Assembly (NCBI RefSeq): GCF_901709675.1
Contig: NC_051095.1
Location: 28,288,956-28,352,955 of the forward strand
Direction of reading: 5' to 3'
DNA: 64,000 bases
Origin: Syngnathus acus
Lineage: Eukaryota > Chordata > Actinopteri > Syngnathiformes > Syngnathidae
Below are positions 21,746 through 33,941 of this stretch, piece after piece; the first letter of the stretch is position 1; each line of letters opens with the position of its first letter. The position numbers were made by a program, and so were the translations under genes. The notes under the pieces are model-generated. The model was not told the origin of the DNA and made no database searches. It worked only from the letters and a program-made list of their open reading frames with translations.

Positions 21746-24660
21746 ACTTATTAGTGTTATTGCACAGTAATGACTCTGAGACTCTATGAGTGATGTGAGT
21801 TCATCAGAGCGACAGCCTGGGGGCAGAAGCTGTGTCTGTGTCTGCTGGTTTTGGCGTACAGCGCTCTGTAATGCCGTCCGGAGGGGAGTAGTTCGAACAG
21901 ACTGCGACCTGGGTGAGAAGGGTCTGTAGTGATGTTACTTGCACGTTTCCTGGTCCTGGACAGGTACAAGTCCTGGATAGATGAAAGGTTGGTCCCGATT
22001 ATCTTTTCTGCAATCCTGTGCTTGTCTTGTTTGGTGGCCGATCCAAACTAGACAGTGATGGAGGTGCAGAGGATAGACTGGATGATGGCAGTATAGAAGG
22101 TCTTCAGCAGCTTCTGTGGCAGGTTGAACTTCCTGAGCTGTCTCAGAAAGTACAGCCTCCGCTGGGCCTTCTTCCGGATAGAGTCTATGTGGCTGGTCCA
22201 TTTCAGGTCCCGAGAGATTGTGGATGCCAGGAACTTGAAGGTGTCTGTGGAGAGAATAGTATTACTGTGGATAGTGAGGGGTGGAAGTGGTGAAGGGTCT
22301 CTCCTGAAGTCCACTGTCATCTCCACGATCTTGAGCGAGTTCAGCTGCTGGTGGTTTTGCCTGCACCAGTGGACCAGCCGCTCCACCTTCTGTCTGTACG
22401 AAGTCTCGTCACCGTCCCGGATCAGTCCGATGACACTGGTGTCGTCCGCATACTTCAAGACCTTCACAGAAGAGCCGCCTGAGGAGCAATCGTTAGTGTT
22501 GAGAGAGAAGAGCAGTGGGGAGAGGACGCACCGCTGGGGGGCGCCAGTATTAGTGGTCCGGGTGTCAGATGTGATGGTCCCCAGCCTCACCTGCTGCCTC
22601 CTGTTGGTCAGGAAGCTGGTGATGCACTGACAGGTAGAGTTAGGCACCGCGAGCTGGATGAGCTTCTGGTGGAGGATTTCAAGATTGATGGTATTGAACA
22701 CCGAGCTGAAGTCCACAAATAGGATCCTGGCGTACGTACCTGGGGTGTCCAGGTGGTGCAGGATGTATTGCAGCCCCATGTTGACCGCATCGTCCACCGA
22801 CCTGTTTGCCCGGTAGGCAAACTGCAGAGGGTCGAGCAGGGGGCCCGTGATGACCTTCAGGTGGTTCAACACTAACCTCTCGAAGGATTTCATGACCACA
22901 GATGTCAGGGCGACAGGTTTATAGTCATTCAAACCTGTGATGGCGGGCTTCATGGCCACCGGTACGATGATGGAGCTCTTGAAGCACGAGGGCACCTCAC
23001 ACAGCTCTCGGGAAAGGTTGAAGATCCGTGAAAAGGTGGGTGCCAGTTGTTCAGCAAAGACTTTCAGGCAGAGGGTGACACGCCGTCTGGGCCTGGTGCC
23101 TTCCTGACCTTTTGTCTCCGAAACATCTGACACACCTTCTCCTCGCGAATCTGAAGTGCGGGCGCGGCTTCTGTAAGAGAGAGAGTAGGTGATAACGATG
23201 ATGGAGGTGTGGAGAGGAGGGTTGTGGGGGAGGTGTGTATGTCGATTGTGATGCAGGAGGTCCTGTTGTGTGGGTGGACTGTTCAAACCTGCAGTAAAAC
23301 CTGTTAAGCTGGTTTGCAAGCCTTAGGTTCTCCACAGGTTGTATCCGTGATGCTCTGCAGACCTTTACACACTGTCGGGGGATCAGGATTGGCAGAGAGG
23401 TGTCTCTCCAGGCTCTCCCCATAACACCTCTTGGCTTCCCTGATCTCTCGGTTCAGTGTGTTCCTGGTCTGCCTGAACAGGTCCCTGTCCCCACTCCTGT
23501 AGGCCTCCTCCTTGGCTTTGCGCAGCATCCTGTGGGTTGGTGTCAACCAAGGTTTGTCGTTGTTGTACGTGCCGAAGGTCTTAGTCTGCACACACAAGTA
23601 CTCACAAAAGCTGATGTATGATAAGACAGTATCGGTGCGTTCATGCAGGTCTGAAGTTGCAGCTTAAAAAAAAAACAATTGGTGCAGTCAAAGCAGGCTT
23701 GGAGGTCCTGCTATGACTCCATTGTCCACTTCCTCACATTCCTCACCACAGGCTTAGAAGTTTTTAATTTCTGCCTATAGGTTGGGATCAGATGAACTAG
23801 ACAGCGGTCCGAGGGTCCTAAAGCTGCACGTGGCACAGAGCGGTATGCGTCCTTTATTACGATGTAGCAGTGGTCCAGTGTCTGCGTCCCTCTGGTGGGA
23901 CACGTTATGTGCGGTCTGTATTTGGGGAGCTCATATGCGAGGTTCGCCCTGTTAAAATCACCCTAAACAATGATTAGTGAGTTTGGTATTATTTTCTCCA
24001 TGTCTGTTACCTGATCAGCCAGCAGCTGCATGGCTTCGATTGCCCTTGCGTGTGGTGGAATGTAAACAGCTACCATTACGATCAAGGAGAGCTCACGTGG
24101 TGAATAAAACAGCCGGAGGTTTATCAAAAGTGTTTCTAGGAGAGGGTTGCAAGACTCTTTCAACACCGTGACATCAGTACACCAACGTTCATTAATGTAG
24201 AAACATCGGTAGCTCTACGGCGTGGTGGGGGGTGCGTCCGTCAAGCCACGTTTCAACAAAGCACAGGGCGGCCAGTGTTCCTTGAAATGAGAAGCAGCAG
24301 TTCGTCCATCTTGTTCGCCAGAGAGCGGACATTCGCCAGATGAATTGATGGTAGGGGAGAACGGAGCCCTCTCTGCCTCAGCTTCATGAGGGCTCCGGCG
24401 CACTTGCCACGCCGCTGTCTTCGGCATGCTAGCTTGTAGAGCGCCGCCGCTCCAGCCAAAATCATCGTCAAGCAGTCTGGGTCAGAGAAAACTGGAGAGA
24501 AAGTACCAGGAGAAGACTGTCCGATGTTTAACAGTTCTTCTCTGGTAAAAGTGATTTCTGGGCAGCAGAAGACGCAGATAACACACAAAATTAGACCAAG
24601 TAGCAGAGAGCGAGTCACCGAGGCGGCCATCCGCGGCACCATCTTGAATAGCTACTATTC
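21746..24660 (-). mobile_element. Rex1/CR1-type LINE, near full length, minus strand
   Basis: From right to left on the minus strand: an N-terminal segment with PSIHLANVRSLANKMDELL (about 24310), endonuclease pieces (VAVYIPPHARAIEAMQLLAD, about 24075), linker, reverse transcriptase, and a C-terminus with PSHPGRSLFELLPSGRHYRAL (about 21880). It is one of the longest LINE copies here but carries many frame breaks. It lies in the 15-kb spdl1 intron. Confidence 0.82.
22048..24642 (-). pseudogene. LINE endonuclease-reverse transcriptase, decayed
   Basis: The longest open piece (23319-22048, 423 residues) contains reverse-transcriptase motifs in order: LNDYKPVALTSVVMKSFERL, FAYRANRSVDDAV, ILFVDFSSVFNTI, then CVLSPLLFSLNTNDC where GxPQG has become GAPQR. 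After these come the catalytic KYADDTSVIGLI, VDFRRDPSPLPPL and KKAQRRLYFLRQLRKF. The endonuclease portion is spread over 23597-24642 in several frames. The R in GAPQR and the frame breaks mark it as dead. Confidence 0.82.
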
Positions 24661-24734
24661 GTAATATACATAATATGGACAATCCAAATATCAATGATAT
24701 GAATTTTGTACACAACATACACAATATGCATTTA
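24661..24734. other. Short AT-rich spacer
   Basis: AT-rich sequence between the LINE 5' side and the Tc1 end. No feature recognised. Confidence 0.4.
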
Positions 24735-25811
24735 CAGTGGGGCAATAAAGTATTTAGTCAGCCACCAAATGTGCAAGTTCTTCCACTTACAAGATGAGAT
24801 GCCTGTAATCTTCATCATAGGTACACTTCAACTATGAGAGACAAAATAATATAAAAAAACAAAATCCAGAAAATCACATTGTCTGATTTTTAAGGAATTT
24901 ATTTGCAAATTATGACGGAAAATAAATATTTGGTCAATAACTAAAGTTAACATTAATACTTTGTTATATACCCTTTGTTGGCAATGCCAGACATCAAACA
25001 TTTTCTGTAAGTCTTCACAAGGTTTTCACTCGCTGTTGCTGGTACATTGGCCCATTCCTCCAAGCAGATCTCCTCAAGAGCAGTGATGTTTTGGGGCTGT
25101 CGCTGGGCCACAATGGCCAAGACCAAAGTGCGGTCAAAGGACACCAGAAAAAAAATTGTAGACCTGCACCAGCCAGGGAAGACTAAATCTGCAATAGGCA
25201 AGCAACTTGGTGTGAAGAAATCAACTATGGGAGCAATTATTAGAAAATGGAAGACATACAAGACCACTGATGATCTTCCTCGATCTGGGGCTCCACGCAA
25301 GATCCCACCCTGTGGGGTCAAAATGATTACAAGAGCGGTGAACAAAAATCCCAGAAACACACGGGGGGGACCTAGTGAATGACCTGCAGAGAGCTGGGAC
25401 CAAAGTAACAAAGACTACCATCAGTAACACACTATGTCACCAGGGACTCGAATCTTGCAGTACATCTGAAGTTTGCTAGAGAGCATTTGGATGGTCCAGA
25501 AGAGGATTGGGAGAATGTCATAAGGTCTGATGAAACCAAAATAGAACTGTTTGGTAACAACTCAACTTGTTGTGTTTGGAGGAGAAAGAATGCAGAGTTG
25601 CATCCAAAGAACACCATACCTACTGTGAAGCATGGGGGTGGAAACATCATGCTTTGGGGCTGATTTTCTGCAAGGGGACCAGAACAACATATCCAAGGAA
25701 AGAATGAATTGGGGCCATGTATTGTGAGATTTTGAGTGAAAACTTCCTTCCATCAGCAAGAGCAATGAAGATGAAACGTGGCTTGGTCTTTCAGCATGAC
25801 AATATTCTCAA
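24735..25811 (+). mobile_element. Tc1-like transposon, 3' truncated
   Basis: The left terminus CAGTGGGGCAATAAAGTATTTAG has TA before it (24733-24734). A typical long 5'UTR and a transposase from 25113 follow. The element stops mid-gene just after 'ctttcagcatgacaat', at the second catalytic Asp region, where minus-strand LINE sequence begins. The right inverted end is missing. Confidence 0.85.
25113..25811 (+). pseudogene. Tc1 transposase fragment
   Basis: The fragment begins [20 protein letters not shown], then a helix-turn-helix ([22 protein letters not shown]). A frameshift follows near 25360, where a run of G is present. The catalytic region continues with FAREHLDGPEEDWENVIRSD, in which the Asp of the first motif is in SDETKIELFG. 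After GGGNIMLWG there is a TGA, then several further stops. It is a different Tc1 subfamily from the copy at 17099 and far more decayed. Confidence 0.85.
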
Positions 25812-26960
25812 ACACACCACCCGGCAGTGCAGGCTGGATGGTGTTGAACGCAATGGAGAAGTCAAAGAAAATGACCTCACAGTGTTCTCTGCCTGTGCTA
25901 GATAAGAGAGGGATCTGTGTAGCAAGTGAATAACGGTGTCATCCACTTTGATACCGGGCCTGTAGGTGAATTGTATGGGTCCAGCTCTGAGGTGTTGCAG
26001 GATGAGCCTCTCCATGGTCTTCATCAGATCTGAGGTCAGGGCGACAGGTCTGTGGTGGTTAGGCCTACTAGAGTGCGTGATCTTTGGCACGGGAACCGCA
26101 CAGGATGTCATCCACAATTCAGGAACCCTTTAGGTTCAGGATGAAGATATGCAGAACAACATTACAGAGCTGGTCTGCACAGTCCCTGAGCAGTCTGGAG
26201 CCAATTCTATCCGGTCCTGCTGCCTTCCTGATTTTTGTTTTCCTCAGCTGCCATCTCACCTGTTGAGCCGTGAGGTGGACGTGTGGCTGGATTGAGGCAG
26301 AAGATGGGGGGGCTCCGTTGTGGGTGCCGATGAAACAAAGAGTGCAGGTGGCGATGAGTGAACATCGCGATGACTTCACTCAAGTCATGAGTTCACTCAT
26401 GAGTTCAGGTGGCGATGAGAGGATCCAGGTGAGGGTGGAGGCAATATACGGTGGAGGCGATATATGGTGGTGGTTAGATTGTAGCTGGGGCGGGGGATTT
26501 AACGACCCAGAGTTAAATTTATTGAGGAACAAATTCAGGTCTTTAACCACCCCCAGTCAGCAGGAACTGTAGCGCTCCCATTGTTCTCAAAGTGAACAGA
26601 GATTTTATTAATAGTACTTCCATATTTCTCAAACTTAGTTTTGTTAGAGATGTTCCTCTAACCTCCTCCTGAATCTTTCTTTGACCTACCAGATCTTGTA
26701 TTTAAGATTGTTCTGCATTCTCGTCAATTTCTCCCGATCTCCAGATAAAAAAGCTCTCTTTTTCTTGCTCAGCAGGGCCTCCATCTCTGGGGTCACCCAC
26801 GTTTTGTTGTTGGAGAAGCACCGTACCTTCTTAGTTGGTACAGTGTTATCCACACAGAAGTTGATATATTGGGTGAGGGCATCGATGTCTCACCGTGAGG
26901 GCTACAAAGTTCTTGCAAGTCTCTGCATTTAAAACGGTATCTCAGGGCTTCACTGCAGCC
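25812..26960 (-). mobile_element. Rex1/CR1-type LINE fragment, minus strand
   Basis: Decayed RT-region coding is spread over several frames. RWQLRKTKIRKAAGPDRIGS (about 26240) is the GPDG-type motif, HRPVALTSDLMKTMERLILQ (about 26020) the core, and FTYRPGIKVDDTVIHLL (about 25950) follows. The upstream linker lies around 26500-26900. It interrupts the Tc1 transposon on its left. Confidence 0.75.
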
Positions 26961-27935
26961 CTCAGACCACAGCCTTATCACCTTTTTAGTGGGGTGTTTC
27001 CTCGTCACCATGGGGTTGTAAGCGGGGTGAAGCAAGATGGACTGTCCATAATAAACACCATATTCAAACACAAGGTTGTCCGTGTGCGCACTTGGCACCA
27101 GAACACCCTAGGCCACAGTTTGATAATCGACTTTGTAGTCATGTCATTGGATTTGCGGCCACATTTTTTTGGACACTAGGGTGAAGATAAGGGCAGAGCT
27201 TTCAAATGATCACCAACTGGTGGTATGTTGGCTCCGATGGTGGGGGAGGATGTCAGTCCGACCTAGCAGACACAAATGTATTGTGAGGCAACGTCTGGCA
27301 GAATCCCCTGTCAGAAAGAGCTTCAAGTTCCACCTCCGGTAGAGCTTTGCCTACATCCCGGGGGAGGTGGGGGACATTGAGTCTGAGTGTACCATGTTCT
27401 GTGCCTCCATTGTTGATGTGGCGGACCGGAGCTGTGGTCGTAAGCTGCAACCCCGTGGCTGTAACCCCGGAACCTGCTGGTGACACTGGCAGTAAGAGAT
27501 GCTGTCAAGGTAAAGGAGTACTATTGGGCCGGAGGCGATCGACATATACTAGATGGCCAAGCGTAACGCTTTGCTGAGGCAAACCCGTGGGAGGAATTCG
27601 ACCAGGCCATGGAGAACAACATCTGGTCCACCATCAGACATTTCAGCATTGCATCGTGCACACTGTGTACAGTCGAGATGGGGTACTGCTGACCACAATT
27701 CGGGATGTTGTGAGTCGGTGGGGAGAATACTTCGAAGACCTCTTCAATTCCACCGACATGCCTTCCATTGTGGAAGCAGGGCCTGGAGGCTCTGAGGTGG
27801 ACTCTCCAATCTCTGGGGTGGAAGTTACGGAGGTAGTTAAAAAAACTCCTTGGTGTCAAGGCCCCGAGGGTGGATGAGATCCGATCGGATTTATTGAAGG
27901 CTCTGGATGTTGTGAAGCTGTCCTTGCAGACATGC
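26961..27935 (+). mobile_element. Rex3/RTE-type LINE fragment, heavily decayed
   Basis: It is homologous to the + strand copy at 31530-32530. Endonuclease remnants include TWHQNTLGHSLIIDFVVMS (about 27085). Linker sequence and an RT start (VDSPISGVEVTEVVKK, about 27800) follow, all in shifting frames. It ends where a hAT terminus begins at 27944. Confidence 0.8.
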
Positions 27936-27943
27936 CTCTACAG

Positions 27944-28135
27944 CAGGGGTGGCCAACCGGTCAGAGACTAAGAGCCACATTTTTTTACTGTGTACCGCAA
28001 AGAGCCACATTGTGTTGCATCGTGGCGAGTGTACAAAAGAAAAATGTATAGAATGTCACACCCACATGCACACACAGACAGACACACACATACAGACAGA
28101 CACACACAGGCAGTCCAAAATAAGAACAGATTTTC
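27944..28135 (-). mobile_element. hAT terminus fragment
   Basis: It starts CAGGGGTGGCCAACCGGTCAG and continues 'agactaagagccacattttttt', the reverse of the right end of the hAT at 2773-3845, then a CA/ACAGAC-rich microsatellite. The other end is missing. It stops about 60 bases before the next spdl1 exon. Confidence 0.75.
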
Positions 28136-28191
28136 GTCTTTGCCATGAAAAATGCTTTGCTTGATTCTGTATTTTTGTTTCCCTCTTACAG

Positions 28192-28258
28192 GCCCAGTGC
28201 GACAAAATCAGTCTACAGCTTCAAGTGGAAGAGCTACAACACACATATGAACCCAAAG
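28192..28258 (+). CDS. spdl1: Protein Spindly, coding exon
   Basis: The acceptor is a polypyrimidine tract with ttacag ending at 28191; the donor is gtaatt at 28259. The exon encodes AQCDKISLQLQVEELQHTYEPK plus one base. Human Spindly has LRAKLDELKLKYEPEE at the matching position, marking the end of the long coiled coil. Phase 0 in and phase 1 out. The following intron is only 91 bases, so this and the next two exons form a compact block within an otherwise hugely expanded gene. Confidence 0.88.
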
Positions 28259-28349
28259 GTAATTGGATAGATGTAAAAAAATGTACATGTGTTCTTTGTA
28301 CACCATTTCAAATGCTACATTAAAAATCATTTTGCATTTTGGTCTGTAG

Positions 28350-28511
28350 AGACAACTGATTTATCCCAGGGGACAAAGAAAGAGAAATTACCTACACATA
28401 CTGTACCATCATTTGAAGGAACAACACATGGTAACAGCAAGCAGATTTCAAAGGAAAAAGTTATCACTCATACGATGATTCTTCTCCCTGAGACAGACGA
28501 ATGTCGCACTG
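28350..28511 (+). CDS. spdl1: Protein Spindly, coding exon (C-terminal tail)
   Basis: The acceptor is ttggtctgtag ending at 28349; the donor is gtgagc at 28512. Two bases complete a Glu codon (YEPKE), followed by a Ser/Thr/Lys-rich, non-coiled tail (TTDLSQGTKKEKLPTHTV ... ILLPETDECRT). This tail is poorly conserved between vertebrates, so identification rests on position and phase. Phase 1 in and phase 1 out. In human Spindly the C-terminal half carries the RZZ-binding and kinetochore-targeting function. Confidence 0.82.
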
Positions 28512-28593
28512 GTGAGCATTCCCACGACAAGGTGTGTCTTTGCTGTGCTGCTGTTATAGCAGCATACAATAAAATATTCTTGTTTTGTTTTAG

Positions 28594-28669
28594 GATTTGA
28601 TGTGCAGCATAAATCTGCCAACCATGTCAAGATTAGTGGGGATGATCCTGTTTTGACCCCCACTACCAG
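28594..28669 (+). CDS. spdl1: Protein Spindly, coding exon (C-terminal tail)
   Basis: The acceptor is gttttgttttag ending at 28593; the donor is gtcagc at 28670. It encodes GFDVQHKSANHVKISGDD and then PVLTPTT plus two bases (AG). It enters in phase 1 and leaves in phase 2. The terminal exon at 59304 supplies the third base C (AGC, Ser), so the frame is maintained over a 30.6-kb intron packed with transposons. The donor GTCAGC is weaker than the others. Confidence 0.8.
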
Positions 28670-28701
28670 GTCAGCAATTGTTGTGTGAACAAGAGTATTT
28701 A

Positions 28702-29559
28702 CCGTATTGGCCCGAATATAAGATGGTGTTTTTTGCATTGAAATAAGACTGAAAAAGTGGGGCTCGTCTTACATTCGGGGTCTAGACATTATACCCATTC
28801 ACAACGCTAGATGACGCCAGATATCTTTAAAGCGAATGTCTGGTGATCACGCACTCACACAGGAAAGATTCAGAAGCCTCCGGTACGTTTGCTCTGTGAG
28901 TGGATCCTCCACGCATGGGATGCAGTTTCCCCAAAGAGCATCATCCTCGGGTTTAAAAAATGTTGCATATCAAATGCCCTGGACGGCAGTGAGGATGACG
29001 TGCTATGGGAGGAGCCAGCTTGAGCCAGAGGATGGGAGTGAGGGCAGTGACACTGAGCACAGCGAGGAAGAGGATGTTTGTGAGGAGTAATATTCTGACA
29101 TGACAGATCTCAGCTACTCTCAAGTTTAAACCAGTTTGCATTATTTTATTGCAATGTTTTTCTTTATTCAGATTTGTTTCAAGACTACAGTTACAGTTTG
29201 ACTTCACTTTGATGGTTAATGCAGTTATTGCAATTTTGTTGTTTTATTACAGTACATTGGTTTATTTACATTTCAAAAACCAGAAGCCATTCATTTACAA
29301 ATGTGATTGCACTTTAGTTTACATATCTAAATGTTCAGATATTAAGATGTGATACCGTTTTTTGCATGATTTGAATGAGGCAAAATAACATGCTTTTTCT
29401 CTCGAATATATTGTTATAATCATTTGTTTCAGATGTACTGTAATTATTTTCTGTATAAAAATTAAATTTGGTGTTCAAAAAGTCTTTTTTCAAACTTGAG
29501 TCTTGAAAAAGAGGGGGTCGTCTTATAATCAGGGTCGTCTTTTATTCGAGCCGATACGG
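28702..29559. mobile_element. MITE-D (AAGACGACC family)
   Basis: The ends are CCGTATTGGCCCGAATATAAG and its complement at 29540-29559, with TA at 28700-28701 and 29560-29561. The interior around 28946-29030 encodes IILGFKKCCISNALDGSEDD and LWEEPA. This resembles the acidic C-terminal tail of pogo/Tigger transposases and suggests a pogo-type parent. It begins 32 bases after the spdl1 donor at 28670. Confidence 0.8.
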
Positions 29560-29561
29560 TA

Positions 29562-29746
29562 CTTACTATAATTTATTACACATTCAACCAACTCCTTACC
29601 TTTGCTATTTGCCTATTTACCTTTATACTTTTGTTTTAAAGAGGCCACAAATAATACATTCGGCTGTTTAAATTAATTGGTATAACATGATGATGATGAT
29701 GATGAAAAAAATATTGTGGAAAAATATTATTCCCCTCCTGTTACTA
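29562..29746. other. Spacer between two MITEs
   Basis: AT-rich intron sequence with a short GAT repeat (29688-29703). No feature. Confidence 0.4.
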
Positions 29747-30926
29747 CCGTAATTTTCGGACTAAAAGTCGCTCCGGAATATAGGTCGCATTAGCCATAAA
29801 ATGCACAATAACATGAAAAAAAACATATATAAGACGCTCCGGAGTATAAATCGCATTTTGGGGGGAAATTTATTCGACAAAATCCAACACCAAGAACAGA
29901 CATGAACGAGCAACAACAGGCTAAACGATAGGTATGCTAACGTGACATAAACACAAACGAAGAGCTGAGAACGGGCCTGACGTAACATTCAGAGTTATTA
30001 AAAAAAACTATTACATAAATAACACGTTTATAAAACCATCTGTGTCACTCCAATTCATTAAATCCATCGATCGTCCTTTGTCAACAATGGGTGCGCGCCG
30101 CTGACGGTGCTTGCACTTCAAAATATTCCACAGGCCCATATAACGATATATAAATTAGATATCAAATAACTATTATATAAGCAATAATATTATTAAACCA
30201 TCTGTGTCACTCTAAATCATTAAATCCATCGATCAAATTCCTCGTCCTTTGTCAACAACGCCGCGCGTGCGCCCTGACGTCAGCCTCGACGTTATTCCAC
30301 AGATCTAGTATATAACTATGTATATTGTAGCGTTAACAAAGTACAAGGAAAGACGTGGGTTTGGTAAACGGCTATTTAACAAAACAAACTTCCAGGCGTG
30401 TGGCGGCGTGGACTTCCAGCCACGGAGGTGGAAGAGAGATCTATAGAATAGGACCGGGCGTGCGTAAAAGCCATGTCCGAGTCCCATCCACCGTCCCCGG
30501 ACAGCCACCCGGCAGAGCGCCGGCCCCCGACTTCTATCCACAGAGGTGAAAGAGAGCTCCGTAGAGTTGGACCGGGCGTGCGTAAAAGCCATAATAGTTT
30601 TTCAAACCTTCTGTGTCACCCTAAATCCTTAAATCCTTCAAACTCTTCGTCCTAATGATGCCGGTAGTACGTGGGGCCCTTCGTCATCTTCGTCATCCCG
30701 TGATCAATCTTTGTCCTTTTTGTAAACAACCGCCGCACTGCTGACGTCACTTGAAATTCAAATTACAGTAATCCCTTGCTACATCGCGGTTCGTTTATCG
30801 CGGTTTCACTTTTTTTTTTTTTTTTTGGAAAGTTTTTCAAATTCTCATATAAGTCGCTCCTCATTATAAGTCGCCCCCCCACCCAAACTATGAAAAAAAA
30901 CGCGACCTATATTCCGAAAATTACGG
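29747..30926. mobile_element. MITE-B, complete reference copy
   Basis: The left end is CCGTAATTTTCGGACTAAAAG followed by three 'aagtcgc/ taggtcgc' motifs. The right end is the complementary 'gcgacctatattccgaaaa' plus ttacgg. TA flanks lie at 29745-29746 and 30927-30928. It contains no nested insertion and shows empty sites for the SINE at 1391 and the hAT at 36998. No coding sequence. Confidence 0.85.
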
Positions 30927-31222
30927 TAATCACTATTTCAGTGGTGCGGGAATGTGTATTGGTTTTGGCCCAGATGAATTGGCTCAGATGCAATTGCAAT
31001 TTTCACCAGAAGATGGTGCCAAAGGTTGACTGGGAGACCTAAAGGGGGCCTAGAAGGGGTTACTTAGAAGTCACCTGTCTGGCTGGAAAGGAGCCCGAGC
31101 TAGTGTGTGAGCCAGAAAATTTCCCACTAGATATAGTCCACACATAGTTTGGGCTCTGGTACAAGCCCTCTCGAGAGTGGCTGGACTCTCTTCCACTCTG
31201 GAGTTGCCCACGGTGAGAGGCG

Positions 31223-33933
31223 TTGAGCAGGTGTGGCCATACTTATTGCCCCCCGGCTGGGCACCTGCACATTGGGGTTCACCCCGGTGAACGAGAGGGT
31301 AGCCTCCATCCGCCTTCGGGTGGGGGGGACGGGACCCTGACTGTTGTTTGTGCCTATGCACCGAACAGCAGCTCACAGTACCCACCCTTTTTGGGGACCT
31401 TAGAAGAAGTGCTGGAGAGCGCTCCTTCTAGGGACTCGTTCTACTGGTTGACTTCAATGCTCAAGTGGGCAATGACAATGGGACCTGGAAGGGCGTGATT
31501 GGGAGGAACGGCCCCCCTGATCTGAGCCCCAGCGGTGTTCTATTGTTGGACTTCTATGCTCGACACGGATTGTCAATAATGAACACCATGTTCAAACATA
31601 AGGTTGTCCATGTGTCCACTTGGCACCAGGACACGCTAGGCCGCAGTTCGATTATTGACTTTGTAGTCGTGTCATCAGATTTGCGGCCGCATGTTTTGGG
31701 CACTCGGGTGAAGAGAGGGGCGGAGCTCTCAACTGATCACCACCTGGTGGTGGGTTGGCTCCAATGGTGGGGGAAGATGCCGGTCCGACCTGGAAGACCC
31801 AAACGCACTGTGAGGGTCTCCTGGGAACGTCTGGCAGAATCCCCGGTCAGGAAGAGCTTCAACTCCCACCTCTGGCAGAGCTTTTCCCACATCCCGGAGG
31901 AGGCGGACGACATTGATTCCGAGTGGACCATGTTCCGTGCCTCCATTGTTGAGGCAGCCGACCGGAGCTGTGGCCGTAAGGTGGTCGGTGCCTGTCGTGG
32001 CGGCAATCCCCAAACCCACTGGTGGACACCGGCGGTAAGGGATGCCGTCAAGCTAAAGAAGGAGTCCTATCAGGCCGTTTTGGCCTGTGGGACTCCCGAG
32101 GCAGCCGACAGGTACCGGATGCCCAAGCGGAACGCGGCTTTGGTGGTTGCTGAGGCAAAAACCCAGGCGTGGGAGGAGTTTGGCAAGGCCAGGGAGAATG
32201 ACTTCAGGACGACTTCGAGGAAATTCTGGTCCACCATCCGGCGTCTCAGGAGGGGGAAGCAGTGAACAGTCAACGCTGTTTACAGTGGAGATGGCGTGCT
32301 GCTGACCCCGACTCGGAACGTCGTGAGTCGGTGGGGAGAATACGTTGAAGACCTCCTCAATTCCACCGAAACGCCCTCCATTGTGGAAGCAGGGCCTGGA
32401 GACTCTGAGGTGGACTCTCCAATCTCTGGGGTCGAAGTCACTGAGGCAGTTAAAAAAATCCTCGAGGGCAAGGCCCCAGGGGTGGATGAGATCCGCCCAG
32501 AGTTCTTAAAGGCTCTGGATATTGTGGGACTGTCCTGGCTGACACGCCTCTGCAACATTGCGTGGACATCCGGGACGGTGCCTCTGGATTGGCAGACTGT
32601 GGTGGTGGTTCCCCTCTTTAAGAAGGGGGACCGGAGGGTGTGTTCCAACTACAGAGGAATCACACTCCTCAGCCTCCATGGTAAGGTCTATTCAGGGGTG
32701 CTGGAGAGGAGGGTCCATTGGGAGGTCGAACCTCGGATTCAGGAGGAGCAGTGTGGTTTTCGTCCTGGCCGTGGAACAGTGGACCAGCTCTATACCCTCG
32801 GCAGGATCCTTGAGGGAGCATGGGACTCAACCAGTCCACAGGTGTTTTGTAGACCTTTGTAGAAGGCGTTCAACCATGTCCCTCGGGAAGTTCTGTGGAG
32901 GGTGCTTCGGGAGTACGGGGTGCCGAGCCAACTGATAAGGGTGGTACGGTCCCTGTATCATCTATGCCAGAGTCTGGTCCGCATTTCCGGCAGTTAGTCG
33001 GAATGATTCCCAGTGAGGGTTGGACTCCGCCAAGGCTGGCCTTTGTCACCGATTCTGTTCATAACTTTTATGGACAGAATTTCTAGGCGCAGCCGAGGCG
33101 TTGAGGGTGTCCGGTTTGGGGACCTCAGCATTGCGTCTCTGCTTTTTGCAGATGACGTGGTGCTGTTGGCTTCTTCAGGCCGTGATCTCCAGCTCTCACT
33201 GGAGAAGTTCGCAGCCGAGTGTGAAGCGGTCGGGATGAGGGTCAGCACCTCTAAGTCTGAGTCCATGGTCCTCGGTCGGAAAAGGGTGGAATGCCCTCTC
33301 CGGATCGGGGATGAGATCCCGCCCCAAGTGGAGGAGTTCAAGTATCTTGGGGTTTTGTTCACAAGTGAGGGCAGGATGGAGCGTGAGATCGACAGGCGGA
33401 TCAGTGCAGCTTCGGCAGTAATGCGGACACTGTACCGGTCCGTCGTGGTGAAGAGAGAGCTGAGCCAAAAGGCAAAGCTCTCAATTTACCGGTCGATCTA
33501 CGCTTCTACCCTCACCTATGGTCATGAGCTATTGGTCGTGACCGAAAGAACGAGATCCCGGATACAAGCGGCCGAAATGAGTTTCCTCCGCAGGGTGTCC
33601 GGGCTCTTCCTTACAGATAGGGTGAGAAGCTCAGTCATCCAGGAGAGACTCGGACTAGAACCGCTTCTCCTCCACGTTGAGAGGAGTCAGATGAGGTGGC
33701 TCGGGCATCTCATCAGGATGCCTCCTGGACACCTCCCTGGGGAGGTGTTCCGGGCATGTCCCACCGGTAGGAGACCCCGGGGACGACCCACGACACGCTG
33801 GAGAGACTATGTCTCTCGGGTGGCCTGGGAACGCCTTGGCATCCCCCGGGATGAGCTGGACGAAGTGGCTGGGGAGAGGGAAGTCTCGGAGTCCCTCTTA
33901 AAGCTGCTGCCCCCGCGACCCGACCCCGGATAA
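31223..33933 (+). pseudogene. LINE endonuclease-reverse transcriptase, frameshifted
   Basis: Open pieces: 31465-32265 (266 residues; endonuclease C-terminal part with [15 protein letters not shown] and [11 protein letters not shown], then linker). Next, 32296-32862 (188 residues; fingers/palm with KAPGVDEIRPEFLKAL, GTVPLDWQTVVVVPLFKKGD, RPGRGTVDQL). Last, 33013-33933 (306 residues; catalytic FADDVVLLASS at about 33145, then [17 protein letters not shown] and the RWLGHLIRMP motif). The element would encode EN for target nicking and RT for target-primed synthesis. A TGA at about 32263 and a gap of coding around 32850 make it inactive. Confidence 0.88.
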
Positions 33934-33941
33934 GCAGAAGA

